Shown: positions 53,347 to 62,653, numbered from the stretch's first letter. The stretch is 64,000 bases of DNA from Acidimicrobiales bacterium (GCA_041394245.1 JAWKIR010000003.1:62001-126000), one strand, 5' to 3'. Translations and numbers: made by a program. Notes: generated by a model not told the origin, from the letters alone.

Positions 53347-53401
53347 GGCGGGAGCATTCCCGTCGACACGCACGTATCGAACATGTGCTGACGCCTGTGG
53401 G

Positions 53402-53428
53402 AGTCTGACGGCGTGACGCCGTCAGACT
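53402..53428. repeat. 27-bp perfect palindrome spanning the cyclase start codon
   Basis: 53402-53414 is the exact reverse complement of 53416-53428 with one central base. The GTG start codon at 53413-53415 is the centre. TTT follows on the right. It could be the terminator of the Rpf-like gene, a regulator site, or a hairpin that hides the start codon. Confidence 0.8.
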
Positions 53429-54099
53429 TTCACTCGTCGGATCTGCCGCCGACCGCCAACGCGCTGGCGATCAGCACCGACGCCACCGGAGAACTCCTGG
53501 TCCCGCTGCTCGCGGCCGACACCGGTCCGGCTCGCGACTGGGCCGAGGCGGCCGAGGCGGACCAGGTCGCTCGTCCCGAGGATCTGGCCGAGGGCGACAC
53601 CCACCTCAACGTCATGCGGACGTTCTGCTTCGCGGACCTGAGCGGCTTCACCGCCTACACCCGAGAGCACGGCCCTCACGCAGCGGTCCGTCAGCTGGGC
53701 GAGTTCCGGCGCGTCACCCGCAACGTCGCCGCGAAGCGAGGGGTGCGGGTGGCGAAGTGGCTCGGCGACGGTGTCATGGTCGTCGGCACCGAACCGGCAC
53801 CGACGATCGCGCTCGGTGCGCATCTGGTGCACCACTTCTCCGACTCGGCCATTCGGGTCCGGGTCGGCCTCGCCACGGGTATCGCCCTTCTCTTCGAGGG
53901 CGACGACTACATCGGCGAGCCCGTCAACCTCGCCGCGAAACTGTGTTCGGCCGCGTCACCCGGCGAAGTGCTCGCCGTCACCGATCCCGACGACCTTCCG
54001 AGATGGGTCACGAGCGGGGGCGACGTCACCGTGCGCATCAAGGGCGTCGGCTCCGTGGGTGGCGTCCACCGTCTCCGGGTCGACACCTCCGCAACGTGA
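53413..54099 (+). CDS. class III adenylate/guanylate cyclase (single domain)
   Basis: A 228-residue soluble protein. The first 65 residues are Ala/Asp-rich without a clear fold. The cyclase homology domain follows, with the first metal Asp in F-A-D-L-S-G-F-T near 73, the second in K-W-L-G-D-G-V near 117 and N-L-A-A-K-L-C near 177 supplying the transition-state Asn; the usual Arg four positions later is Lys/Leu, so activity should be tested. It has no visible regulatory domain beyond the N-terminal stretch. It starts with GTG in the middle of a long palindrome and ends with GTGA overlap into lnt. An internal ATG near residue 68 would give the bare domain. Confidence 0.8.
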   Translation: MTPSDFHSSDLPPTANALAISTDATGELLVPLLAADTGPARDWAEAAEADQVARPEDLAEGDTHLNVMRTFCFADLSGFTAYTREHGPHAAVRQLGEFRRVTRNVAAKRGVRVAKWLGDGVMVVGTEPAPTIALGAHLVHHFSDSAIRVRVGLATGIALLFEGDDYIGEPVNLAAKLCSAASPGEVLAVTDPDDLPRWVTSGGDVTVRIKGVGSVGGVHRLRVDTSAT

Positions 54100-55566
54100 A
54101 CCGCAGCCGTGTCGTGAACCGCAATCGCGCCCTGAGCGCGCTCGCCGGCCTCAGCATCGCGGCAGCGCTCCCACCGTGGGGTTGGTGGCCGCTGGGCCTC
54201 GCCGGGCTCGGGCTGTGGTTCCACCTGCTCGAGGGGGTCTCGGGACGGACCCGCTTCCGCCGGTCGCTCGCCGTCGGCGCGTTCTGGGCGTTCCCGTCGA
54301 CACTGTGGATGTTCGATCTGACGCCTCCCGGCTGGCCCGTGGCCGCCGGCGTGTTCACCGTTCTGGTCGCACTGGCCGGCTGGGCGACACCTTCGCAAGG
54401 CCCGAGACGTTCGCTGACCTTCGCGTCGGCCGTCGTGATCGCCGAACTGATCCGCTGGCACGTCCCGTTCGGTGGCGTGCCGATCGCGACGCTGGCCATG
54501 GTGTCGGTCGACACCCCGTGGTCCATCGCCGCCCGATTCCTCGGATCGGCCTTCCTCGTCCTCGTCACGGTGTTCATCGCCGCCGGCCTGCGCGACGCCG
54601 TGGTCCAGCGGCGCGTGCCGTGGTCCCCGATCGGCGCCCTCTGCGCGGCGGTCCTCCTCGGCTATCTCGGCGGTGTCGGCGTCGACACCGTGCGTACCAT
54701 CGACGTCGTCATCGTCCAGGGTGGTGGTCCACAGAACACCCGGGCCGACACGTGCGAGAACCGGCGGGTGTTCGAACGCCACGTCCGGGCCACCGAACTC
54801 ATCGCCGACGACGAGGACGTCGACCTGATCCTGTGGCCCGAGGACGTCGTCCATCCGGTCGACGACGCGATCCCCACGCCCTCGCGCTGCGATGCGCCGG
54901 TCTTGCGGGCCGACGAGGCACTGGGTGAGCTCCGCCGGCTCGCGGCGGAGAAGGACGCGACGATCGTCAGCGGGTGGTTCGAACCGTCCGACGACCGGAC
55001 CTTCAACCAGAACTTCTCGGTGATCACGACGCCCGACGGCGAGACGGGCGACCGCTACGACAAGGTGCGTCTCGTCCCCTTCGGTGAATTCGTCCCGCTC
55101 CGCTCGTTCCTCGAGAACTTCAGCGACGAACTCCCGGGTCGCGATGTCCGCGCCGGCACCGAACCGGCCGTGCTCGAGTCCGAGTTCGGCCCACTCGGCA
55201 TCTCCATCTCGTGGGAGATCTTCTTCGACTACCGGGCCCGCGACGCCATGAACAACGGCGGGCAGATCCTCCTGAACCCCACCAACGGCTCGTCGTACTG
55301 GCTCACGATCGTCCAGACCCAGCAGGTCGCGTCGAGTCGTCTGCGAGCCATCGAGAACGACCGCTGGGTCCTCCAGGCAGCGCCCACCGGCTTCTCCGCC
55401 GTCGTCGGCGCCGACGGCACGGTGCACCAGCGCACATCCGTGAGCGAGCAGGCGATCCTTCGTCAGGCCGTGCCGCTGCGGGAGGGCCGCACCCTGGCCA
55501 CCATCGCCGGGCCGTGGCCGATGCTGCTGGTCTGCCTCACCGTCATCGGCCGCAGCCGACGACGGG

Positions 55567-55589
<23 letters not shown>
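54096..55589 (+). CDS. lnt: apolipoprotein N-acyltransferase homologue with Ser at the nucleophile position
   Basis: A 497-residue protein with about six N-terminal transmembrane helices (about 12-190), then a nitrilase-like extracytoplasmic domain (about 200-470) and a last helix. Catalytic Glu (L-I-L-W-P-E-D, E249) and Lys (Y-D-K-V-R-L-V-P-F-G-E-F, K323) match Lnt. The nucleophile block reads I-S-I-S-W-E, so S372 occupies the position of the essential Cys in the E. coli enzyme (I-C-Y-E). Lnt N-acylates the N-terminal Cys of lipoproteins. The enzyme here may use Ser, act differently or be inactive. It starts with GTG overlapping the cyclase stop and overlaps the convergent dtd gene by 23 bases. 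Confidence 0.85.
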
Positions 55590-56022
<433 letters not shown>

Positions 56023-56130
56023 CCGTTTCTACACGGCGCCCGCGTGCCCGATGGCACCGCGAGTGTGGAAAACCGCCGATCCAGGGCATCATTTGACGTC
56101 CCCTTCGTCCCCGCGGAAGCCTGGTACGTC

Positions 56131-57405
56131 ATGCCTTTCGACCGAGATCGCGCCCTGCGTATCGCGCTCCTCACCTATCGCGGCAAGCCGCATGTCGGCG
56201 GACAGGGCGTCTACGTCCGCCATCTCAGCAAGGCGCTCGTCGATCTCGGGCACCACGTCGAGGTGTTGGGCGGGCCGCCCTACCCCATTCTCGACGAACG
56301 TGTCCCCCTGATCGAGCTTCCCAGCCTCGACATCTGGGGCGACCCGCACCCGATGCGCAAGCCCCGCATCTGGGAGTGGAAGGACTGGACCGATGTCGCC
56401 GAACACGTCTCGTTCAGCACCGGCAACTTCTCCGAACCGATGGCCTTCAGCCTCCGGGCCTGGCGCCACCTGCGCACTCGCCGCGCCGATTTCGACCTCA
56501 TCCACGACAACCAGACGCTCGGTTGGGGCCTCCTGAAGCTGCAGCAGGAGGGCTGGCCGATCCTCGAGACGATCCATCACCCGATCACCGTCGATCGCCG
56601 GCTCGAGCTCGAGCACGCCCGCACACCGTGGGAGAAGTTCGGCAAGCGTCGCTGGTACTCGTTCACCAAGATGCAGACCCAGGTCGGCAAGCGCATGCCC
56701 CGCGTCATGACCGTGTCCGAGTCCTCCAAGGGCGACATCAGCGCCGACCACGGGATCGACCTCGACAAGCTCCACGTCGTGCCCGTGGGCGTCGACCCCG
56801 AGCTCTTCCTCCCCGTGGCCGGCGTCGAACGTCGGCCCGGTCACCTCGTCACCACCGCATCGGCCGACGTGGCGATGAAGGGCCTCAAGTTCCTGCTCGA
56901 AGCCGTGGCCAAGCTCCGCACCGAGCGCCACATCGAGCTGACGATCATCGGCAAACGCCGACCCGACAGCCATGCGAGCACCGTCATGACCGAACTGGGT
57001 CTCGACGACTGTGTCCACTTCGTGTCGGGCGTACCCGACGAACGGATCGTCGAGCTCTACAGCGAGGCCGAACTCGCCGTGGTCCCGTCGCTCTACGAGG
57101 GGTTCTCGCTGCCGGCGATCGAGGCGATGTCGTGCGGTGTGCCGCTCGTGGCCACCACCGGCGGGGCCCTGCCCGAGGTCGCCGGCACCGACGGCGAGAC
57201 CTGTTTCCTCACCGAGCCCGGCAACAGCGAAGCCCTCGCAGCGACGATCAAGATGGCGCTCGACGATCCCGAGCTGCGGGCCAAGGTCGGCGCGCAGGGC
57301 CGCCAGCGGGTCATCGACCAGTGGTCGTGGCGCCACACCGCCCTCAAGACGCTCGATCAGTACTGGGCCGTGCTCGACGAGCACGAAGCCCGCGGAGGCG
57401 CGTGA
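56131..57405 (+). CDS. GT4-family glycosyltransferase
   Basis: A 424-residue GT-B enzyme. The N-terminal acceptor side has L-T-Y-R-G-K-P-H-V-G-G-Q-G-V-Y-V-R-H-L near 15-33. The donor side has V-G-V-D-P near 210, and the E-x7-E retaining motif in P-S-L-Y-E-G-F-S-L-P-A-I-E-A-M near 315-330. It transfers a hexose from a nucleotide donor, probably at the inner face of the membrane. The ATG at 56131 is chosen over a much longer open frame that runs into the dtd region. A TTGACG at 56093-56098 with AAGCCT 18 bases later may be its promoter. The next gene begins on the A of its stop codon. Confidence 0.87.
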   Translation: MPFDRDRALRIALLTYRGKPHVGGQGVYVRHLSKALVDLGHHVEVLGGPPYPILDERVPLIELPSLDIWGDPHPMRKPRIWEWKDWTDVAEHVSFSTGNFSEPMAFSLRAWRHLRTRRADFDLIHDNQTLGWGLLKLQQEGWPILETIHHPITVDRRLELEHARTPWEKFGKRRWYSFTKMQTQVGKRMPRVMTVSESSKGDISADHGIDLDKLHVVPVGVDPELFLPVAGVERRPGHLVTTASADVAMKGLKFLLEAVAKLRTERHIELTIIGKRRPDSHASTVMTELGLDDCVHFVSGVPDERIVELYSEAELAVVPSLYEGFSLPAIEAMSCGVPLVATTGGALPEVAGTDGETCFLTEPGNSEALAATIKMALDDPELRAKVGAQGRQRVIDQWSWRHTALKTLDQYWAVLDEHEARGGA

Positions 57406-58169
57406 TGCTGACGGTCGACTACGACAAGTTCGATCTACGCGCCGGGGATCTCCTGCTCGATCTCGGGTGCGGCTTCGGCCGCCACACCTACGAGGCGCTC
57501 GTGCGCGGGGCCGACGTGGTCAGCTGCGACATGGCGCTGCCCGAGCTCGAGGCGATCCGCAACACCGGCCCGATCCTGGTCGACGACGGCCTGTTCGACG
57601 GCTCGCTGATGCGGGCGCAGGTGCAGGGCGACGGCACCCGACTCCCCTATCCCGACGAGACCTTCGACAAGATCATCGCCTCCGAGGTGCTCGAACACGT
57701 CCCCGACGACCAGGCGGCCTACGACGAGTTCATGCGGATCCTCAAGCCGGGCGGCACCATCGCCGTCACCGTGCCCGCAACCTTCCCCGAGAAGATCTGC
57801 TGGAAGCTGAGCGACGAGTACTACGCCCCCAAGGCCGAGGGGGGCCATGTCCGCATCTACACCGAAGACGAGGTGCGGGAGAAGCTCCGCGGCGCCGGGC
57901 TCGACCCGGTCGGCTCGCATCGTGCCCACGCCCTGCACTCGCCCTACTGGTGGATCCGGTGCGCCGTCGGCGTCAACAACGAGATCGACGACAACTGGTC
58001 GGTGAAGACGTACCACAAGCTCCTCGAGTGGGACATCGTGAAACAGCCGTGGTTGACTCGCACGGCAGAGAAGGTTCTCAACCCCGTGCTGGGCAAGAGC
58101 CTCGTGGTCTACGCGACGAAATCGCCGTTGCGCTCGAAGCGGATGCGGGAGGACGCACATGCTGCCTGA
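57405..58169 (+). CDS. class I SAM-dependent methyltransferase
   Basis: A 254-residue enzyme. Motif I is L-L-L-D-L-G-C-G-F-G-R near residues 18-28, the acidic loop follows strand 2 (C-D-M-A-L-P-E), and the post-motif blocks are L-P-Y-P-D-E-T-F-D-K-I-I-A-S-E-V-L-E-H-V near 83-102 and L-K-P-G-G-T-I-A-V near 117. That order is typical of small-molecule or lipid methyltransferases. GGAGG lies seven bases upstream of the ATG, which overlaps the GT4 stop by one base. The gene also overlaps the next by 11 bases, so the three form a tight unit acting in one pathway. Confidence 0.87.
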   Translation: MLTVDYDKFDLRAGDLLLDLGCGFGRHTYEALVRGADVVSCDMALPELEAIRNTGPILVDDGLFDGSLMRAQVQGDGTRLPYPDETFDKIIASEVLEHVPDDQAAYDEFMRILKPGGTIAVTVPATFPEKICWKLSDEYYAPKAEGGHVRIYTEDEVREKLRGAGLDPVGSHRAHALHSPYWWIRCAVGVNNEIDDNWSVKTYHKLLEWDIVKQPWLTRTAEKVLNPVLGKSLVVYATKSPLRSKRMREDAHAA

Positions 58170-59247
58170 CATCCCCGGCGTCCTGTCGGCCCAGCAGGTC
58201 CGCGACACCGCCGACCACATCGCGTCCTGGCAACTCGACTCGGGCATGATCCCGTGGTTCCCGGGTGGCCACGCCGACCCGTGGAACCACATCGAAGCGG
58301 CGATGGCACTGGTGATCGGCGGACGCCGGGCCGAGGCCGAGGCCGCCTACCAATGGCTCGTCGATCTCCAGCGCCCCGACGGCTCCTGGCACCAGTACTA
58401 CCTCGCCGACGGGGTCGAGCAGGACAAGCTCGACGCCAACGTCATCGCCTACATCGCGGCCGGTGTCTGGCACCACTACCTGCACTTCCGCGACCTCGGG
58501 TACCTCGAGGAGATGTGGAAGGTCGTCGAGCCCGCGATCGACTTCGTGCTCGAGCTCCAGCAGCCCCGCGGCGAGATCCTGTGGGCCCGCCACCCCGACG
58601 GCACCCCTTGGTCGTTCGCGCTGCTCACCGGGTCGTCGTCGATCGCCCACAGCCTGCGTTGTGCGGTGGCCATCGCCAACGAGCTCCACCACGAACGCCC
58701 CGACTGGGAGCTCTCGGTCGGTCTGCTCGCCCACGCCATCCGCCACGAACGCGACGAGGCGTTCTCCCCGAAGCACCGCTGGGCGATGGACTGGTACTAC
58801 CCGGTCCTCGCCGGCGTGATCACCGGCGAGGCGGGCCGTGCCCACCTGGCCGACCGCTTCAACACGTTCATGCTCGACGACAAGGGCATTCGCTGCGTCA
58901 GCGACCGGCCGTGGGTCACCACCGCCGAGACCTGCGAATGCGCGCTGGCCCACATGGGCGTGGGCGAGCACGACATCGCCATGCAGCTCTTCACCGCCGC
59001 CCAGGCGACCCGCGAGGACGACGGTCGCTACATCACCGGCATCGTCCACCCCGAGGGGACGCTGTTCCCGCCCGAGGAGCGCTCGACCTACTCGTCGGCC
59101 GCGGTGCTGCTCACGGCCGAAGCCATCGACGGCACGAGCCCGGCCGCCCGCCTGTTCTCCGACCACGAGTTCCTGCCGGCGATCATCGACGTCGACCCGT
59201 CCGACCAGTCGGCCGACTCGACCATCGACGGACGCACCCGCGACTGA
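58159..59247 (+). CDS. alpha/alpha-barrel protein (prenyltransferase/terpene-cyclase-like superfamily)
   Basis: A 362-residue soluble protein built of paired helices. The repeat of W-Q-L-D-S-G-M-I-P-W-F near 24-34 and Q-R-P-D-G-S-W-H-Q-Y near 72-81 resembles the QW-like repeats of squalene-hopene cyclases and protein prenyltransferase beta subunits. A D-x-D-D cyclase motif is not visible, so it is not a normal terpene cyclase. Relatives are annotated only as prenyltransferase; glycoside-hydrolase-like alpha barrels are another possibility. It is the last gene of the GT4-methyltransferase unit. No signal peptide or membrane helix is present. Confidence 0.7.
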   Translation: MLPDIPGVLSAQQVRDTADHIASWQLDSGMIPWFPGGHADPWNHIEAAMALVIGGRRAEAEAAYQWLVDLQRPDGSWHQYYLADGVEQDKLDANVIAYIAAGVWHHYLHFRDLGYLEEMWKVVEPAIDFVLELQQPRGEILWARHPDGTPWSFALLTGSSSIAHSLRCAVAIANELHHERPDWELSVGLLAHAIRHERDEAFSPKHRWAMDWYYPVLAGVITGEAGRAHLADRFNTFMLDDKGIRCVSDRPWVTTAETCECALAHMGVGEHDIAMQLFTAAQATREDDGRYITGIVHPEGTLFPPEERSTYSSAAVLLTAEAIDGTSPAARLFSDHEFLPAIIDVDPSDQSADSTIDGRTRD

Positions 59248-59265
59248 ACCAGCGGTTCCGCCCGC

Positions 59266-60849
59266 TCAGACGACGCCGAGCTCGACCGAGTCGGCGATGG
59301 CGGAATCCCCGTGGGGCGACTCCGCCCGGGCGGGGAGGAAGCGAGCGGCGAATGCCGCACCGCTGAGCGCCACGAAGGCGGCGACCACACAGGCGACCGA
59401 CATACCCGACAGGAACGCCTCGTTGACCGCGCCCAGGTAGGCGGGCGCCCCGTCGCCGAGACCCTGGGCCACGAATCCGGCGGCGCCGACCGACTCCTCG
59501 GTCAGGTGACGGGCCTCGTCGGGCAGCTGCAGGATGAACTCGCTGTCGCGGAGGGCACCGACATAGATCGAGCTGAAGACCGAACCGATGATGGCCACCC
59601 CGAGGGTGCCGCCGAGCTCGCGGGTCGTGTCGTTGACGGCCGAGCCGATGCCCGCCTTGTCGGCCGGCAGGGAGCCCATGATCGACTCGGTGGCGGGCGC
59701 AGTGGTCAGGCCGAGCCCAACACCGAGGAACACCATCTGCCCGACGATCTCGAGGTAGGGCGTGGCTTGGGAGACGGCGGAGATCCAGAGGAAGCCGACG
59801 CCCATGAGGGTGAGTCCGGCGGTGACGACCCGCTTGGTGCCGATCCGCTCGACGACCTTGGGAGCGATCACCGCCGCCGTCGCGATCGAGAGCGCCACCG
59901 GGATCGTGCGGACGCCGGCCTCGAAGGGGCCGTATCCGCGCACGAGCTGGAAGTACTGCGTCACCAGGAAGATGAACCCGAAGAGGGCGAAGAAGGCCGA
60001 CGTCACGGCGACGCTCGCGGCGCTGAAGCGCAGGTTGGTGAAAATCCGCACGGGGAGCATCGGCGAGGGCACCCTCAGTTCCCAACCGACGAAGGCGGCG
60101 AGGGCGACCGCGGCGACGACGAACCCGGCGATGGTGGAGCCACTGGCCCATCCCCACTCCGGGGCCTCGATGATCGTGAAGACGAGCGCGCTGATCGCGC
60201 CGATCGACAGCAGCACACCACCGACGTCGAGCTTCGGTGCGGTCGCGTCACGTGACTCGGGGACCAGGACGACGGACGCTGCGACGGCGAGCACCACGAT
60301 GGGGACGTTGATGTAGAACACCGATCCCCACCAGTAGTGCTCGAGCAGCCATCCGCCCACGATCGGGCCGGCCGCCACCGCGACACCACTCGTTGCGGCC
60401 CACACGCCGATGGCCGCCGCCCGTTCCTTCGGATCGGCGAAGACGTTGGCGATGATCGCCAGGGTGGCCGGGAAGATGAACGCGGCGCCGATGCCCATGA
60501 GGGCCCGGCTCACGATCAGCGCGCCGGCCGATCCGACCGACCCGGCGACGACCGACGTGATCCCGAAGGCGACCAGACCGACGATGAGCGAGCGCTTGCG
60601 GCCGAACCGGTCGCCCAGTCCGCCGGCGGCGAGGAGCAGCCCCGTGAACACGAGGAGGTAGGCATCGACGATCCACTGGAGCTCGCGGGTGGACGCACCG
60701 AGGTCGACCGCCAGCGACGGCAGCGCGATATTGACGATGGTCCCGTCGAGCAGGGTCACGAAGACCGCGAGACAACTGACGGCGAGGATCGCCCAGCGGC
60801 GACGGTGGACGGCGGGGGACACGGATGCGGTAGCGGCGGTCTGATGCAT
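59266..60849 (-). CDS. MFS drug exporter, DHA2 (EmrB/QacA) family
   Basis: A 527-residue transporter with about fourteen transmembrane helices. It carries motif D1-like L-D-G-T-I-V-N-I-A-L-P-S-L near 34-46, motif A as G-D-R-F-G-R-K-R near 80-87, and the DHA2 motif C with G-P-I-V-G-G near 150. It expels drugs or other hydrophobic compounds using proton motive force. The start at ATG 60849 is supported by a promoter with TTGACA, 18-base spacer and TACGTT six bases upstream. It is divergent from a TetR regulator that most likely represses it. Confidence 0.92.
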   Translation of the reverse strand: MHQTAATASVSPAVHRRRWAILAVSCLAVFVTLLDGTIVNIALPSLAVDLGASTRELQWIVDAYLLVFTGLLLAAGGLGDRFGRKRSLIVGLVAFGITSVVAGSVGSAGALIVSRALMGIGAAFIFPATLAIIANVFADPKERAAAIGVWAATSGVAVAAGPIVGGWLLEHYWWGSVFYINVPIVVLAVAASVVLVPESRDATAPKLDVGGVLLSIGAISALVFTIIEAPEWGWASGSTIAGFVVAAVALAAFVGWELRVPSPMLPVRIFTNLRFSAASVAVTSAFFALFGFIFLVTQYFQLVRGYGPFEAGVRTIPVALSIATAAVIAPKVVERIGTKRVVTAGLTLMGVGFLWISAVSQATPYLEIVGQMVFLGVGLGLTTAPATESIMGSLPADKAGIGSAVNDTTRELGGTLGVAIIGSVFSSIYVGALRDSEFILQLPDEARHLTEESVGAAGFVAQGLGDGAPAYLGAVNEAFLSGMSVACVVAAFVALSGAAFAARFLPARAESPHGDSAIADSVELGVV

Positions 60850-60885
60850 GTTGACAACGTAAAGATCCGTGCTTGCCAGTGTCAA
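60850..60885 (-). promoter_or_regulatory. MFS promoter TTGACA-N18-TACGTT and putative TetR operator
   Basis: On the minus strand TTGACA (60885-60880), 18 bases, TACGTT (60861-60856), then six bases to ATG 60849. TTGACA at 60851-60856 on the plus strand and TGTCAA at 60880-60885 form an inverted repeat enclosing the promoter, which is a natural position for TetR binding. Confidence 0.65.
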
Positions 60886-60902
60886 GATGCTGTGGCCCAT
60901 GG

Positions 60903-60914
60903 CACACTGAACCC
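60903..60914 (+). promoter_or_regulatory. -10-like element (CACACT) ahead of TetR gene
   Basis: CACACT at 60903-60908, then six bases, then GTG 60915. It has C instead of T at the first position, so this is a weaker match to the leaderless pattern. Confidence 0.35.
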
Positions 60915-61550
60915 GTGACCGAGAAGAGCTACCACCACGGCGACCTCGCCCAGGAGCTCCGTCACGTCGCCGCCGACCTGATCGCCGAGCGCGGCGCCGC
61001 CGGGTTCTCGCTGCGAGAGGTCGCCCGCCGGGCCGGCGTCTCCCATGCAGCGCCCGCCCACCACTACGGCGACGCCACCGGGCTGCTCACCGCGGTGGCG
61101 ATCGAAGCGTTCGTGCATCTGCGGGCCGCGATCCTCGCCGCGATCGAGGGCATCGACGATCCCGGCGACCGCATCGTCGCCGCCGGCCGCGCCTATGTCG
61201 AGGTCTCCGGGTCGAACCCCGGCCACTGCGCCGTGGCGTTCCGCCACGACCTGGTACACGCCGACGATCCGGTGCTGCAAGCCGCAGGCGAGGGCGCCCA
61301 CGGACTCTTCCGCTCGCTCGTCCAGGAATTCGCCGACCGCCACAACCCCGAACTCGACGTCGACACCGCAACCCGGCTCGGATGGGCCGCCATGCAGGGC
61401 CTCACCCAGCTCTATCCGAGCATGGTCGACATCGAGGTGCGCCACGGCGCGGCATCGTTCCCGGACCGGGGCCAGGTCGCCGAGGAACTCGGCCGCATGA
61501 TCGTCCGCGGCTTCATGCCGACCCGAGCGTCTCCGACCGACCGGTCGTGA
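60915..61550 (+). CDS. TetR-family transcriptional regulator
   Basis: A 211-residue regulator. The N terminus S-Y-H-H-G-D-L starts a typical TetR DNA-binding domain (about 5-50) with F-S-L-R-E-V-A-R-R-A-G-V-S-H-A-A-P-A-H-H-Y as helix-turn-helix; the usual Y-x-H-F reads P-A-H-H-Y. A ligand-binding domain with TetR_C-like helices follows. It starts at GTG 60915. It is divergent from the DHA2 exporter gene by 65 bases and probably represses it in the absence of the drug. Confidence 0.9.
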   Translation: MTEKSYHHGDLAQELRHVAADLIAERGAAGFSLREVARRAGVSHAAPAHHYGDATGLLTAVAIEAFVHLRAAILAAIEGIDDPGDRIVAAGRAYVEVSGSNPGHCAVAFRHDLVHADDPVLQAAGEGAHGLFRSLVQEFADRHNPELDVDTATRLGWAAMQGLTQLYPSMVDIEVRHGAASFPDRGQVAEELGRMIVRGFMPTRASPTDRS

Positions 61551-61554
61551 ACGG

Positions 61555-62184
61555 TCAGATACCGTCGGCGATGCGCTCGAGCACTCGGAGCGAGCCGACC
61601 GCGGCGAGCTCGCGGAAGGCACCCGAATCCATGGCCCGGCAATAGATCTCGTAGGGCGGGCGACCGCCGTCGTCCGGATTCGGGAAGACGTCGTGGATCA
61701 GCAGTCGACCGCCGACGACCACGTGGGGCACCCAGATCTCGTAGTCGCGGTGCGCCGGATCGTGCCCGTGGCCTCCGTCGATGAAGAGCAGGGCCAGCGG
61801 TGTCGCCCACGCGCTGCCGACCGTCGGCGAGTCGCCGACCAGCGCCACCACGGTCCCTTCGAGGCCGGCATCGTGGATCGTGCGGCGAAAGATCGGCAGG
61901 GTGTCCATCTTGCCGATCTCGGGATCGACGAGATCGGGCTCGTGCCACTCCCAGCCGGCCTGGTTCTCCTCGGACCCACGATGGTGATCCAGCGCGAAGA
62001 GCACCCGGCCCCGCTCCCGCGCCGCGGCACCGATGTAGACACCCGACTTGCCGCAATAGCTGCCGACCTCGAGGAACGGACCCTCCACCTCGACACCCTT
62101 CGCCGCCTCGTGCAGCGCAACACCCTCGTCGGGCGGCATGAAGCCGCGAGCGGCCTCGGCGAACGTACGGATCTCGGGGTCCAT
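61555..62184 (-). CDS. class I SAM-dependent methyltransferase-like protein (cephalosporin hydroxylase/CmcI-like)
   Basis: A 209-residue protein. G-P-F-L-E-V-G-S-Y-C-G-K-S-G-V-Y near 36-51 is motif I of Methyltransf_24/CmcI-type enzymes. L-A-L-L-F-I-D-G-G-H-G-H-D near 130-142 gives the metal-binding Asp/His region, and H-V-V-V-G-G-R-L-L-I-H-D-V-F near 153-166 follows. The substrate is unknown. The ATG is shared with the TGA of the upstream GtrA gene (TGATG), so the two are co-translated. It may modify the product that the GtrA system handles. Confidence 0.8.
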   Translation of the reverse strand: MDPEIRTFAEAARGFMPPDEGVALHEAAKGVEVEGPFLEVGSYCGKSGVYIGAAARERGRVLFALDHHRGSEENQAGWEWHEPDLVDPEIGKMDTLPIFRRTIHDAGLEGTVVALVGDSPTVGSAWATPLALLFIDGGHGHDPAHRDYEIWVPHVVVGGRLLIHDVFPNPDDGGRPPYEIYCRAMDSGAFRELAAVGSLRVLERIADGI

Positions 62185-62639
62185 CACACCACTTCGACTT
62201 CCACCTCGCGGCGCACGCCCCACATCATCCGGTCGAGCACGATGTACTTGGCGACCCACACCACACCGAAGGCCGAGAAGTTCACGCCGATCAGCACGAG
62301 CGAGCTGTCGGTGAAGAATCCGGCGATCCCCACGCACAGACCGGAGAAGGTGAGGCCGATGAGCGCGAGGATCCAGAACGGCGCAACCTCGGCCTTCATC
62401 GAGTTCGCGCCGCGCTGCTGCCACACCCAGCGACGACTCAGGATGTAGGCCGGGATCGTGCTCACCATCCACGCGATCAGCACCGACAGCACCCTATGGA
62501 GCTCCAACACCGCGAGGCAGATCAGCAGCGTGCCGTTGCCGGTGAACACATTGACGACCGAGACGCCGCAGTAGCGGAGGATCTTCCTTCCGTGCTCCTC
62601 GAGGAGGCGCGTCAGCCCCAGGCGCTCGACGGTCGACAT
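62184..62639 (-). CDS. GtrA-family small membrane protein
   Basis: A 151-residue protein with four transmembrane helices. L-R-Y-C-G-V-S-V-V-N-V-F near 20-31 and S-R-R-W-V-W-Q near 65 are typical GtrA/DPMS TMD blocks. The family is thought to move polyprenyl-linked sugars across the membrane or anchor glycosyltransferases. I place the start at ATG 62639 because TAGCCT lies eight bases upstream; an ATG at 62660 would add seven residues but lies upstream of that hexamer. Confidence 0.85.
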   Translation of the reverse strand: MSTVERLGLTRLLEEHGRKILRYCGVSVVNVFTGNGTLLICLAVLELHRVLSVLIAWMVSTIPAYILSRRWVWQQRGANSMKAEVAPFWILALIGLTFSGLCVGIAGFFTDSSLVLIGVNFSAFGVVWVAKYIVLDRMMWGVRREVEVEVV

Positions 62640-62653
62640 GGGGGTGGAGGCTA
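62640..62653 (-). promoter_or_regulatory. -10 element (TAGCCT) for GtrA gene
   Basis: On the minus strand TAGCCT (62653-62648), then eight bases, then ATG 62639. Confidence 0.45.
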
